From NCBI GenBank assembly GCA_022414725.1, contig CM039464.1, forward strand, positions 42,540,462-42,604,461: a DNA stretch of 64,000 bases. Direction: 5' to 3'. The notes under the pieces are model-generated. The model was not told the DNA's origin and did no database searches. It saw only the letters and a list, made by a program, of their open reading frames with translations. Shown piece after piece: positions 20,466 through 30,924 of the stretch; the stretch's first letter is position 1, and each line of letters begins with the position of its first letter. The translations under genes and the position numbers were made by a program. This stretch comes from Microglena sp. YARC. Taxonomy: Eukaryota; Chlorophyta; Chlorophyceae; Chlamydomonadales; Chlamydomonadaceae.

Positions 20466-23400
20466 ACATTTTATTGTTTTCACACACAGGGGTGCGTGGC
20501 CAGCTAGACACCCCCCACATTCCAGGTTTCAAATGCCTTTCTTGTGCCCCTCGCCCCAAGTTGAGCAAGGATGGGGGGGTCGCTATCTATGTCCGCACTT
20601 GCCTAAATGCTACTTTAGTCCATGAGGCACCTGAATTAGGCATGGCATGGATTCGCATACATGGAACACACATTGGTGTGTGCTATATCCCACATGCTAA
20701 CAGCTCATACTACAAACATGGTGACGACTGCATTAGTATAGAGGACCACTTCCTCACTCTAGGTAAAATCATTGGGAACTTCCAGGAAAAAGGCAACGTT
20801 GTGGTGATGGGTGACTTCAACGCTCGGGTTGGTCTTGGTGTGGACAATGATGATACCGAGTTAGGAGATGAACCAGTATCCCAAACCAGTAGTACAGCCC
20901 CCAACCAAACCATTCAACCGAGGTGTAGCATGGACACAGCTCCCCCCAATCGATTGGGGGGGGCCCTACTCCAGCTATGTGTAGTAACTGGTCTTATCAT
21001 CCTTAACGGTAGAACAGAAGGTGATATGCAAGGTGCACATACCTTCTTTGCAGATGGCATGGACAAGAAATCTGTCATTGATTATGCGCTAGCCGCCCCT
21101 AGTCTTCTCAACACCCCAGGAGTCAAGTTTAGTGTGGCTCCCAAGCATGACTGCCCTCTCAGGCCCGGGGGTGGAAAGTTTGACCACATGCCTATCACAC
21201 TCCACATACCAGATGCTGCCCTTAGGCCTTCTCAAGTTACTATTAGTACACCTGCTGGTGGTAAACCTTCGCCCAAACTGAAATGGAAAGACAACTATGT
21301 CCAGATGTATGCACACACAATTAAGCGTGATCCAGATGTTAACCGATTACTTGACAATGCACTCCATAGCTCATCTATGGAAGATTCAGAGAAGGGGATT
21401 GCTAGTGCTATTGAACTAGCCATAAGCAAATGCACACCATGTCACAAACCTGTAGCTAAGCGTAAGCACGGGCCCGTGAACGCATGGTATGATGATGAAT
21501 GCAATCGTGCTAGACAGGCAGCAAGCCAAGCAGAACATCAACATGGCTCTAGCTCTAACTTGGCTGGTTCTATGCACAAGGAGTACAAGAGGATTCTCAG
21601 AAGAAAGAAGAGGAAGTGGCTAGAAACACGCATGGAGAACCTTCATACGAATCTTCGGCATAATCCGAAAAGTTTTTGGAAAGACGTGCGTGAGCCTAAC
21701 AAGGCCACTACGGCAGATATCACAATTCATGATTGGACTGATTATTTTGCAGACCTCTTTGATGTGCAAGTAGGTATTGATCCAAGTCTGGATGCTAGGG
21801 ACTTTGTCCCTCAAGCTGATGGACCTCAGATAGAGGCCGCACCAACATGGTTATGTCAAGACTTTACCACCCAGGAGATGTTTTCTGTTCTCCAATCCCT
21901 ACGGAAAAACTCCTCCCCCGGGGTAGATGGTATCCCTGCAGAATGGTACAGATTTGCTTCCCATGAGGCCAACTCCCGATTTGTACAAGCTATGACTAAC
22001 CTGTTTAATCTCATCTGGAAGACTTCTTACCCCAGCCAATGGGCTGCAGCTGCCTTGGTACCCGTACCCAAATCCAAAGGCAGTGTGTATGACAAGGACA
22101 ACTATCGAGGTCTTGCGGTGAGCAACTCCATAGGAAAGATCTTCTCCCTTTGCATGCTACGTAGACTAGATGATTGGTCAGAAAGAATTCAACCTCAGAG
22201 CCGCCGGCCAATATGGATTTAGAAGTGGTAGGGGTACTGCAGATGCATCATTCATTCTTAACCATATTGTAGATAAATATAGAGAAAAGAAAAAACCACT
22301 CTTTGTGGCTTTTGTTGATTTCAAGAAGGCTTATGATTGGGTCAACAGAGACTTGCTATGGGATTGCTTAGCAAGGCTAGGAGTCAAGGACCCCTATCTC
22401 AGTATTCTGAAGTCCATGTATAATCATGTTGTTTTCCAAGTTCGCCTACATGGGACATTGGATCCTCCTTTCCATCCCTTGTAGGAGTTAAACAAGGAGA
22501 CCCCCTATCCCCACTCCTATTCGGTCTGTTCATTGATAGAATTGAATCGTTCCTCCAATCCAAGCTCCCAAATGTAGGGGCTGAGCTTAGGGGAAAGATT
22601 CTGCAACTGTTACTTTATGCTGATGACCTAGCTATAATGGCAGAATCCCCGGCAGATATGCAAGCGATGCTTGACTGCCTGAGAGATTTCTGCGAGGCTA
22701 CTAAGATGGCTGTGAATATAAAGAAAACTGAGATTGTCGTTTTCAACAAACAATTCTGTGATGAGGCCCGCATGGATCCTGATTACAAATTTGTTTATGA
22801 TGGAGCACAACTTTCTACAAAGTTATCTTTTATCTACTTGGGATCCCTCTTTGTGGATGGTGACTCAAGCAATCGTGCAAAAGCTGCTTTTTCTAGGATG
22901 CTCACTAAGGCCCAAAAGGCACACCACATGCTTCGTAGGCGATGCCATACTATGGAGATATACAATATTGATATTCTCACCCACCTGTTTGATTCTCTTG
23001 TACAACCTATCCTGAATTTTGGCTGTGAGGTGTGGGCTCCTTCTATTCTGAACAACACACTTATCTCAAATGACCATGCTTGTGAGAAATGGCATAGAGG
23101 TATACTTAAACAAATGTTGGGTGTTTGCCAATCTACTACATCTAATATTATCATGGAAGAGCTGGGTAGAACCCCGTTGTGTTTTGCTTGGCTTAAACAA
23201 GCTTTGCGCTTCTGGAACAAGACCATACATAAAGAACCTGAGGATCTCATTAGAATGGCTCTTGAGGAATCTTTTGACTCCAACACTGGCTGGGTTCATG
23301 ACTTGCGTTGTGCTCTCCACAAGCTAGGATCCAGTAAAAACATCAACATTTTGGAGGCTGTCGATGTCGAAGGTATTATGTCTGAAGTTTTTGAGTCATG

Positions 23401-23944
23401 GAGGTTTAAGTACCCAAGTGACACCAATGCAGTTAGAGACATCCCTGATGAGAGAAGGGTTGGCTTTAAACGCCTCCGATACCAAAAATGGTTCGCAGCC
23501 AACAGCAATGATGAGAATGGCTTGATTCCCTTTACATCCGCCTTACATAAGCAGGATCAGATTCGTTCTATAGCACAGTTTAGAATGGGTTCCCATTGGC
23601 TGAACACAGAAAGAATGAGGGTGGTGGATAGAGCACACATCCCTCGCTCAATGAGACACTGTCAAATGTGTGGGTTCCAAAAAACTGAGGATGAAATGCA
23701 TATGTTTGAGTGCCCTTTTTATAATGATATTCGCCTCCGCTACCAGAATCTGTTTACAGATATTTATAGGCACGTCCATGAGGATACCGACTTAACCGTA
23801 TGGAATGTGGAATTCTGCGATTCCACATTCAGAACCTTTATGAATGGAAATGGCACTAAGTCTTTTTGGAGCAACCTAGCCGACTATCTTTCTACTTGTA
23901 GAAGAGCAAGACAGGAAGCCCTGGACTGCTTAGTGGCACCGTAA
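20466..23944 (+). pseudogene. LINE ORF: endonuclease/reverse transcriptase, two frameshifts
   Basis: The frame is open from the minisatellite to 22222 (endonuclease, then reverse transcriptase fingers). It shifts by one near 22190, is open at 22170-22484 (palm, FVDFKKAYDW), then shifts back near 22475 and is open to TAA at 23942-23944 (GVKQGDPLSP, YADD box, thumb, and the CQMCG...CPF zinc-like motif). The two shifts restore the original frame. With the missing 5' end the copy cannot be autonomous. The frameshifts may be real decay or sequencing error. Confidence 0.88.
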
Positions 23945-24199
23945 TTTATTATCCCTTTTTTTTCTTCTTGAGACTTCTCATTTGTTAGCTTCTTACCTCC
24001 GCCACTGTAAGTGGTTGAGATCTGGGTCCTGCTCTAAGGGGTTTAATACCTACGCCACCAAAACGGTGGTTGGGAGTTTGGTTTGTTTGTCCTCGACACA
24101 CCCCTGATGTAATGGGTTTTTTTGCTTTTTGGGTGCTTTTTCTTTTTGTTTAAAGCACAGAGTCTCATACACCCTCGCGGTGTCAAGTAGACTTTAACA

Positions 24200-24224
24200 T
24201 GTAATGTAATGTAATGTAATGTAA
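24200..24224 (+). repeat. (TGTAA)5 tail of the LINE
   Basis: Five perfect TGTAA units. Simple-repeat 3' tails are typical of several non-LTR clades and mark the 3' end of the insertion. The viral reading frame resumes immediately afterwards. Confidence 0.85.
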
Positions 24225-24722
24225 CAAGAGTGTATAATCAACAATGTAATGTTATTCAGCCCCAAAATTTGCAAGGTATCTATTTCAACTAATGATGACT
24301 TCAAAAAATTCTTGGACTCTCTGAATGCTACGTGTTCTCTTGTGACAAATAAAAAAATTACGGATAATGACGATTGTTTTTACATCAAATCTACGGCGGA
24401 ATTGGAAAAACAAACCAAACAATTGGTCGATTGTGTCTTATGTATCGAAGGAGTCATTATATTGGGTAACAGTTTTGAGATACTATGGTCTATCGAAGAT
24501 TTCAAGAGTCCCCAGGAATATGCGGCTCCTGACAGTATAGATATCGAAGAAATGAAAGAAGAGCTTGTGTGGAAAATTAATGGCTTAAAAGAACATAGTA
24601 TGAAATTAGGGTCCCATTACAAAAAAAAGGCGAGGAAATGCGACAACCTAATTGGATGTCTCGAAATATGTGGTCATGATGTTCAAGAAATAGAAAATGT
24701 CAGGAATCAAGTTAATGAGTAG
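24225..24722 (+). pseudogene. 3' part of the viral gene split by the LINE
   Basis: The frame is open from just after the TGTAA tail (stop TAA at 24222-24224) to TAG at 24720-24722. An ATG at 24249 could restart translation of 157 codons. The protein has MLFSPKICKVSIST, an LVDCVLCIEGVIILG segment, and a Lys/Glu-rich C-terminal helix. No family is recognised. Together with 19923-20046 it would form a protein of about 205 residues. Confidence 0.6.
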
Positions 24723-24758
24723 ATTCAACTTTTTTTTTTTCTTCTGATTATTCTAAAA

Positions 24759-25432
24759 ATGGCAAACGAAAAATGGATAAACATTGGCATTCGTGTTTCA
24801 CTAATCACAGTTGCTGCAGTTATAATTATAGTACTCATCACATATTACAGTAAACCTAATCAACAACCTATCGATAATTCTGATAAGGCTCGTATAGAGA
24901 AATTTAACACAAATGACAAGTCTGTTAAATTTTCTGATCCTGTCGTATCATCGACAAAAACTTATGAAGAAAATCCTAGGAAATCAATGGCCCCCGCCAT
25001 GTCTCAGCCCCAACCCGAGTACAAAAACGAACCGATTATGGATGTATCGAAAGGACCCATGCCAACTGATCCATATGGCATGGAAGACTATATTGCGGTT
25101 GACTATAATCAACAGCAAAATCCGATAGGAGATAATAATAATGAATTTTTCCCCCAAGACCGTACTAAACCCGAAGACCTTCTCCCACGAGACTGTGCTA
25201 ATAGTAAATGGGCTCAGGTTGCACCGGCTGGTCAAGGGGATGTGAAGAATCAGAATTATCTGACCGCTGGTCATTTAATGGGGAAAGATACAGTTGGCAA
25301 TGCCAAAAAAATCCAAATTTGACCCTGAGATCAGAACCGGCAAATCCAAAAACCGCCGTATCTCCGTGGAACATGAGTTCCATTGAACCTGATGATTTTC
25401 GTCGCGGTTTCGAAATAGGATCGTCACAGTGA
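24759..25432 (+). CDS. Conserved N-anchored virion-type protein, frameshifted at a poly-A run
   Basis: Starts at ATG 24759; membrane helix at about residues 12-29 (VSLITVAAVIIIVLITYY), a Pro/Gln-rich middle, then a conserved part with PQDRTKPEDLLPRDC, NSKWAQVAPAGQGDVKNQN and LTAGHLMG. After seven A's (25305-25311) the frame ends, but the family's C-terminus (LRSEPANPK, VSPWNMSSIEPD, GFEIG) continues in another frame to 25432. Related proteins occur in most mimivirus-like genomes and are reported from virions (from memory). The shift at a homopolymer makes a sequencing error the simplest explanation. Confidence 0.75.
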
Positions 25433-25486
25433 GTGCGGTTTTAAGCGTTTATCCATCTATTTGAAAAATACACATGTGGATTAAAT

Positions 25487-25702
25487 ATGCCCAGGTTAAG
25501 TCGTATGGTTCATTTGATACAAGACATTATGCATACCCCATATGTTGTTGAAAAGTATGATGATTTTGTAAAATACCATAATGACGATTTTGAAATATTT
25601 AAACAAAGAACATGTTACGTCGTGATTGATAAGCGCATAACAGATAACAGAAAGATGTATACTAATCTAGATGTTGCGCATAAATACATCGTCCGATCAT
25701 GA
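25487..25702 (+). CDS. Hypothetical protein (71 aa)
   Basis: ATG 25487 to TGA 25702. The protein is polar with many Tyr and Asp residues (YVVEKYDDFVKYHNDDFE) and no motif I recognise. A strong hairpin follows directly at 25715-25754, which fits a transcript end. Same strand as its neighbours. Confidence 0.4.
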   Translation: MPRLSRMVHLIQDIMHTPYVVEKYDDFVKYHNDDFEIFKQRTCYVVIDKRITDNRKMYTNLDVAHKYIVRS

Positions 25703-25714
25703 CATTTATGATCA

Positions 25715-25754
25715 ACATTATTTAAAGAGGACCTTGACAGATCCTAAATAATGT
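25715..25754 (+). terminator. Hairpin downstream of 25487-25702
   Basis: Perfect 10-bp inverted repeat ACATTATTTA...TAAATAATGT enclosing a smaller GGA/TCC pairing. In mimivirus, transcripts end and are polyadenylated at hairpins of this kind; the position just after a stop codon fits that role. Confidence 0.5.
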
Positions 25755-25884
25755 CCCTAAACATTTCAAATGGTGAAAAAACCACATTCATAACAATGAC
25801 ATGTTGTTGATGTCGCTTGGTAAGTTTTACAATGACAAGAACAATATGAAATAACTAATAAAAATAATAGAAGGATCACACTCA

Positions 25885-26373
25885 GTGTCGTTAAGATTAA
25901 TTGATTGGTTTGTGACCAATTATTCTAAGAAAAATAACACAATCATTCTGAGGAACGTTGACAATGACGTTATCCACTTTAACGTCTATCTGTCATACAG
26001 ATCTCAGTTAAAAGCTTATTCCAAGCAACAATTCGATCCTTTTAGGAGGAGGGACAGGATGCATTTTTATTACGAGAAAGGCAAACATCTAGAAACAACC
26101 ATTGGTCAACTAAACTTTTTTAGGTGGGTCATAGTCAATAATATATTAGAATATATAGAAGATAATGACAAAGTCATTGACGAAGACATGATCAGGACTC
26201 AAAAAGAGAACCAGAAGAAACGATTACAAGACGATAACGTAAGGACCAAAGTGATTCATAAAATCGATGGGAATACGCAGCTGCTGACTAGAAAGAGAAG
26301 GAATGAGCTCAGTAAATCTGTGACAAGGAAGTTGAATGTTACACCATGTTCTATGACTATCAAATTCGACTAG
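25885..26373 (+). CDS. Conserved giant-virus protein of unknown function (about 162 aa)
   Basis: The frame is open from 25855 with no ATG; GTG 25885 or an upstream codon is the possible start, so the true start may be damaged. Distinct segments are LRLIDWFVTNYSKKNNT, VYLSYRSQLKAYSKQQFDPF, and TIGQLNFFRWVIVNNILEY. I remember close relatives in mimivirus-like genomes but no assigned function. It overlaps the convergent dNMP kinase gene by 14 bp if that gene is read past its internal stop. Upstream, 25703-25884 holds a hairpin and a short frame starting at ATG 25751 that closes after 19 codons. Confidence 0.6.
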   Translation: MSLRLIDWFVTNYSKKNNTIILRNVDNDVIHFNVYLSYRSQLKAYSKQQFDPFRRRDRMHFYYEKGKHLETTIGQLNFFRWVIVNNILEYIEDNDKVIDEDMIRTQKENQKKRLQDDNVRTKVIHKIDGNTQLLTRKRRNELSKSVTRKLNVTPCSMTIKFD

Positions 26374-26914
26374 TCTTCATGAAACTATCAATACGAGCAT
26401 ATAATTGTTCAATTCCACTATTATTTTTTACAGTAACATTAAATGGAATGTCCATAAATTCGTGCTCTTATACATGCGCATCTACATTGTCTTTGCACAT
26501 CAATCTATCAACCATTACTATCAGAGCACTAGGGTCATAACGCAAAACCTCTTCAGCCTCGTGTTTAAAACGCATATCTGATATAATTATAAACTTGTCT
26601 TTTGTCGATTCTAATAATGAACTTGTCCATACAAGTCTACCTATCTTGGGCATGAATTTTTGCATTTCAAACTGCATCAAATCCGTTCCTATGTACTGCA
26701 TTATTTGTCTCGGAGTTTTATCATACCGAGTGTCTATGACATCTTTTTCACTGTCTTCTAATTGCAAATCGGACAATGTAAAGGCTGCTTTACACAAGCC
26801 CTTTAATATATTTGCAAACTTGACATTTTCATATCCATACTTTTCAGAAATATAATTAGCAATAGTATCTTTACCAGACCTCTTCTTTCCGCAAATAGCG
26901 ATGATTCGTGTCAT
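26360..26914 (-). CDS. Deoxynucleoside monophosphate kinase with in-frame TAA
   Basis: Starts at 26914 with TRIIAICGKKRSGKDT, a P-loop typical of the T4 gene 1-like dNMP kinase/GmkA family, followed by PRQIMQYIGTDLMQ and IIISDMRFKHEAE, both family landmarks. It phosphorylates dNMPs to dNDPs for viral DNA synthesis. The frame closes at TAA (complement of 26468-26470) right after VDAHV, where the family continues; the same frame stays open another 35 codons to 26360 and contains a family-like C-terminal segment (EFMDIPFNV). So the gene carries a nonsense codon removing the last fifth. Whether the short form is active is unknown. Confidence 0.8.
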
Positions 26915-27002
26915 TTTTAATATGAAAAAAAAGGAGTTTAAAATTCACTTTTTTGTTTTTTGTTTATCGTTTATGTACTATGCATGTCTAGACCTTAACA
27001 CC

Positions 27003-27815
27003 TTAATACTTAGTCTTGATGACTGGTGGAGCTACATCAATATCGTCGTCGTCTTTGTCGTTGTCGACAACCTTGCGTGATGCCTTATCATCATCCTCGT
27101 CGTCGTCGGATTGGATTTGTAGACATTGTAGATCTGGTGCTCGGAACTTGTAGTTGTTACCGGTATCCCTAGGGATAACCATCAAGTTCGTTAGTCGCCA
27201 TGTGCATCCAAACTTACCGCCCGCCAACCACATTCCACCACACTTGATAATAGCCTTGGCATGCGCTCCAGTAGAGTTAGCCTTGGTCAGGTCGATAGGC
27301 CTGTTCTTGCTGTCAACTGTTGGAAATGTATACTCTCCATCCTTTTGAGGAAGGTTCAACTTGAAAGTTGGGGGATACCTGTCAGTATTACCTTCCTTGT
27401 CAACAGACAACTTGTACATGAACGTGTACAACTCTCGAACAACCTCGGGATTCTGGTAAGTCTTCTGCTTCCAAGCTCCAGAGTTCTTGTGATATTGGTC
27501 TACGAAGAAGTTGTCGAGGTTCTGGATGAACCCCTTGAAATCATCGATCTCGGTTGTACTGGAGTACTGGGACGCGAAAGACATGTTCAATGAATGACGA
27601 TCAGGGCCATTTCCATCATAAGACCACACAGACACTCCGTATGGAAGTTTCATCCATGGGGTCTCGATCACAACACCATTGTGGTTAGGATCACTGTATG
27701 ATGCGTAAATGGTACGACCATTGTTATTGGAGTTGACGGTTACCTTGTCAGAGAATTTGAGCTTGTCAAAGCTGACATCGGAAGCGAGCATGGCGAAGTT
27801 GTTAGTGGAAGACAT
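27003..27815 (-). CDS. Predicted ssDNA-binding-type protein (DUF5871-like)
   Basis: 270 codons. The core has TPWMKLPYGVSVW, NMSFASQY, GGMWLAGGKFGCTWRLTNLMV and a very acidic C-terminus (DDDEDDD, DKDDDDID). This combination recalls the giant-virus family DUF5871 (from memory), and the acidic tail is a common trait of single-stranded DNA-binding proteins. The function is inference. The start is ATG 27815, preceded by a CAACAA-rich leader. Codon usage is less AT-biased than its neighbours, as often seen in highly expressed genes such as the capsid gene. Confidence 0.65.
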   Translation of the reverse strand: MSSTNNFAMLASDVSFDKLKFSDKVTVNSNNNGRTIYASYSDPNHNGVVIETPWMKLPYGVSVWSYDGNGPDRHSLNMSFASQYSSTTEIDDFKGFIQNLDNFFVDQYHKNSGAWKQKTYQNPEVVRELYTFMYKLSVDKEGNTDRYPPTFKLNLPQKDGEYTFPTVDSKNRPIDLTKANSTGAHAKAIIKCGGMWLAGGKFGCTWRLTNLMVIPRDTGNNYKFRAPDLQCLQIQSDDDEDDDKASRKVVDNDKDDDDIDVAPPVIKTKY

Positions 27816-27903
27816 TTTGAATTGTTGTTGGGATTGTTTGTTGTGATTGTATATAACATCTTCCTTTTATATCCATTTCATTTTTTTTATTGTAATAAAG
27901 CAA

Positions 27904-28806
27904 ATGGTATATAAATACCTAGATAATTCCAATACAAAAAAATACTTGGGTATTGTTATTGAAAGAAAGCATATAAAGGGAAATACGAAATACGACTTCG
28001 TATACAAAGGAGTATTTACTTATCTAAGTTTTTATTTCACAGATTTTACACATTTCAATAACAGTATGATTGACAACATGGTACATTACATAAAAAGTTT
28101 CATAGATAACACTCATCCTGTATTATCGGGTATAAAAAAATTACATATTATAGTTGTCCCGACGAACATTGAAAAATAATTCCCCAAAGACAAACATTTA
28201 ACATCTGAACATGCCAACAATGGTTTCACAACAACATTCTTGGCAGACGGAAGCAAAGAAATTTTTATATACCGGTACGAAGACATGTACAAAGTACTTT
28301 TACACGAAATGATTTACTATTTCGATATGGATCTCAAAGGGAAATTTAAAATAAGAAACGACGAAAATACATTCTTGCTTGATTGTTTTATTGATAGTAC
28401 GAATTACATTGACTTGAACGAAGCATATACGGAAACTCTGGCGGTATATCTTTATATAGTGTTTACATACAGGGATAATAATCAACAAAAACGCGAAATA
28501 GAAAAACATAGGATTAGATTTATCAGAATAATGAACGCTCTATCATCGCATGCAAAGGAACATGGTGGACAAATTATACAACAGTCTCATGTATATTCAT
28601 ATTATGTGTGCAGAGCTGTGTTATTCGATCATTTGGATGCTTTTCTGAAAATTGTGAAGATTAAAAATGCAACAGAAAATACAAAACAAGTATTGTGTAT
28701 GATGATGGATATTTTTTTAAAAGAAGATTTAAATAACAAGTATAGTGGATACACTACGTTGAAGTCGATGAGATCAACCAATATAAGCGAGAAATTAAGT
28801 TTCTGA
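27904..28806 (+). CDS. Putative metallopeptidase-like protein with in-frame TAA and altered HExxH
   Basis: ATG 27904 opens a frame closed at TAA 28177-28179; the same frame continues without a break to 28806, and the second part has no ATG near its start. Read together the gene has about 300 codons. Near residue 137 it has VLLHEMIYYFDMDL. Giant viruses have proteins with a zinc-peptidase HEMIH-type motif in such a context; here the second His would be Tyr. That makes catalysis unlikely, or the resemblance is chance. Its 3' end overlaps the convergent DnaJ-like gene by 53 bp. Confidence 0.55.
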
Positions 28807-29677
28807 AATCTGTATCCGAACAATGCCTTTTATTTTCATCGTTCATTTCAGGCATTCGCAAGTTGAATATGACATGCAAATCTCCTCTACATTGTTTGTT
28901 GGACGAATCGTCTAAATACGATATTCCAAGACCTTTATACACACAAGTAGTTATCCCGCCTATATATTTTATATCTATGGTGGATACACCGTCAATGTGA
29001 TGTATCTGTGTATTTGATCCATATAGGTAGTCCGATAACGCAACGATATGATCGTAGTACAAATTGTACCGGCTGAAAATATCATCGATGTGGTAATTCT
29101 CTATAGGTTTAATTATCAAATTTACATGAATATCACCAAACACACCGGGAGATGATTCATCCCCCTCCCCCTCAAAAACATATGTATCTTCATAATTCAT
29201 GAGATGGACGTATATATGTATCAAGTCTATTTTCTTGTTACCATTCTCGTGCCGCAAAACTTTTACTCCTATCTTTTAAACTGGGGGGGTGATCATACAA
29301 ACCTCTTTCATATCAACAACTATATCAATTTGTATTTTTTCCACACTTCGTGGTGTATGTTGGGTACTTGTTTGAGGCTTTTTTTGTTGTTTAATATTCG
29401 AAACCAATTTTTGAAATAAACTAGACAACACAGACCAGTCGAACTCCATGACTGGGTCTATTTCCAACCCCATATCATATAATAATTTTTTTTAGGATCA
29501 CTAAGAGTTGCAAATGCTACGTTTATGTCTTTCGTTTTATCGTTTGAGCCCGGATTATTATTTGGTATAGCACTTATCCGGGTGATATTCGATGGCACAT
29601 TTCCTGTATGCTCGTTTTATCTCCTCTTGTGAGGCAGTGGGTACTATACCAAGAATGCAGTAATAATTTTCAGACAT
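28754..29677 (-). pseudogene. DnaJ-like co-chaperone, frameshifted
   Basis: ATG at 29677 starts a J domain: [20 protein letters not shown], then the HPD motif (IEYHPDK), which stimulates Hsp70. The frame shifts shortly after HPD (about 29560) and continues with FATLSDPKK. The middle part (29473-29276) has KIQIDIVVDMKEV, like the first strand of the DnaJ C-terminal domain. After a G run at 29282-29288 the frame changes again, and 29257-28754 holds the rest of that domain (GDIHVNLIIKP, CRGDLHVIFNLRMP). No zinc-finger repeats are seen. The total length of about 308 codons fits a compact DnaJ. The shift at the G run could be sequencing error. Confidence 0.75.
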
Positions 29678-29706
29678 AAGGTTACTACTACTTATATTTA
29701 TGAATA

Positions 29707-30672
29707 ATGCACCTACAGGTCTTAGATAACTTTAAGAAGAAGTTCTTACAGGACCCTCAATTGTTTATCAAGTCGCCATGTCTACAACAATTTCTGAAGA
29801 TTCAAAATATAGAAAACCTTTCAAATGTTTTGTTATATGGTTCAAACGAAATGGTGTTGAACTTATGTTTGGCGTCTTTCTTGAAAAACGTGACGAAAAC
29901 GGATGCACAAGCACAAAAAAGGATACCGGATAGCATACACCAGTTCCCGCACTATTGGCATATGCATTACATACTTGTAGACATATCAGATTTGTTGTAC
30001 CAACAAAAAATAAACCTCATATTATTCTTGGGGAAATTAGCATCTCATGATAGTATAAACCCTATAACCAAAAGACACATTATTGTCTTGAAGAATTTTG
30101 ACAAAGTGTCTTTTAACATGATGACTAGATTCAAGAACGTATCAGATGGGAGTGGGATACTGATCCTATTTGTTGGAAAAAATGTGTCATGCATAGACAA
30201 AGGTATAATAAGTAGATGTTTTTCTCTGCGATGTGTGATAAATGTTAGAGATAACCACGATAGTATATTGAGAAACCTGGACATACAATTATCATCAGAT
30301 TTGATAGATCTGTATTTCGATAAATCGGGTGGGAATATGAGCAAATTTTTATTGTTGCTCGAAAACAAAAAACATAATTTCATTTTTGAAGATTTTCTCA
30401 AATGTAGGATTAACAAAATGGTATTCGCCACTAGTAATAAAGACATGCTTATGTGTGTCAACGACACGGTGTCTCGTATAGAAATATCAGGCGTAAGACC
30501 AGAGTCTGTATGTAGACAACTGGTACATATTTGTGCTTCCTGTTTTCCAACAAAGAATATACACGACATTGTTGCATTACTTGCGGAATGCCAGAGAAAG
30601 TTTGTACTTTGTAACAAATATTCATTCTTGTATGAGGAAATGTTTATACAATTGTGTTTTCATGTCCGATGA
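29707..30672 (+). CDS. Clamp-loader-like (RFC/delta-prime type) AAA+ protein with degenerate P-loop
   Basis: 321 codons. The layout is that of a small clamp-loader subunit: [10 protein letters not shown] at residues 41-50 where the P-loop belongs (the GKT is absent), [11 protein letters not shown] at 124-134 where Walker B belongs, and IISRC at 167-171, matching the SRC motif that serves as arginine finger in clamp loaders. Such a protein could not bind ATP normally but could act as a structural subunit, like bacterial delta-prime. It is divergent from the DnaJ-like gene with a 29-bp spacer. The identification is from pattern only. Confidence 0.5.
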   Translation: MHLQVLDNFKKKFLQDPQLFIKSPCLQQFLKIQNIENLSNVLLYGSNEMVLNLCLASFLKNVTKTDAQAQKRIPDSIHQFPHYWHMHYILVDISDLLYQQKINLILFLGKLASHDSINPITKRHIIVLKNFDKVSFNMMTRFKNVSDGSGILILFVGKNVSCIDKGIISRCFSLRCVINVRDNHDSILRNLDIQLSSDLIDLYFDKSGGNMSKFLLLLENKKHNFIFEDFLKCRINKMVFATSNKDMLMCVNDTVSRIEISGVRPESVCRQLVHICASCFPTKNIHDIVALLAECQRKFVLCNKYSFLYEEMFIQLCFHVR

Positions 30673-30897
30673 GTCTATTTTTTTTCTATATATATCGTAT
30701 CTCCTGATATGAAAGGTGGAGGAGAATACATGCCAGCAGATGGAATTGATACACAATACACTGGTATTGGCGAATACATGCCAATAGATTGGATATTCAT
30801 TATGACCCTTGACCACAAACCACTGCACTTTTGGGTCTGTATTCGCAAAGCTGTAATATTTGCCATTATACTCCAAGAATGAAGTGTGTTGATTCAT
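30622..30897 (-). CDS. Small hypothetical ORF (91 aa)
   Basis: ATG 30897, divergent from the gene at 30925 with 27 bp between them. The N-terminal part (SFLEYNGKYYSFANTDPKVQWFVV) looks protein-like. The second half contains an imperfect 42-bp duplication (GGAGAATACATGCCA and GGCGAATACATGCCA on the plus strand). Another frame on the same strand (30675-30866) is also open, so a frameshift within the gene is possible. No family is recognised. Confidence 0.35.
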   Translation of the reverse strand: MNQHTSFLEYNGKYYSFANTDPKVQWFVVKGHNEYPIYWHVFANTSVLCINSICWHVFSSTFHIRRYDIYRKKIDSSDMKTQLYKHFLIQE

Positions 30898-30924
30898 TCT
30901 ATTCTTTTTCTATTTTACCTTTAA

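Larger units (their letters stand above)
20466..24224 (+). mobile_element. 5'-truncated non-LTR retrotransposon (LINE)
   Basis: The element carries an APE-type endonuclease (GDFNA motif, then SVIDYAL), a reverse transcriptase (PGVDGIPAEWY, FVDFKKAYDWVN, GVKQGDPLSPLLF, LLYADDLA), a C-terminal Cys-His segment (HCQMCGF...HMFECP), a 3' untranslated region, and a tail of five TGTAA units. The endonuclease starts late (its N-terminal third is missing), which is the 5' truncation usual for LINEs. Base composition is visibly more GC-rich than the viral genes around it. No clear target-site duplication is seen; only a short CAAG is shared by both junctions. Confidence 0.93.
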
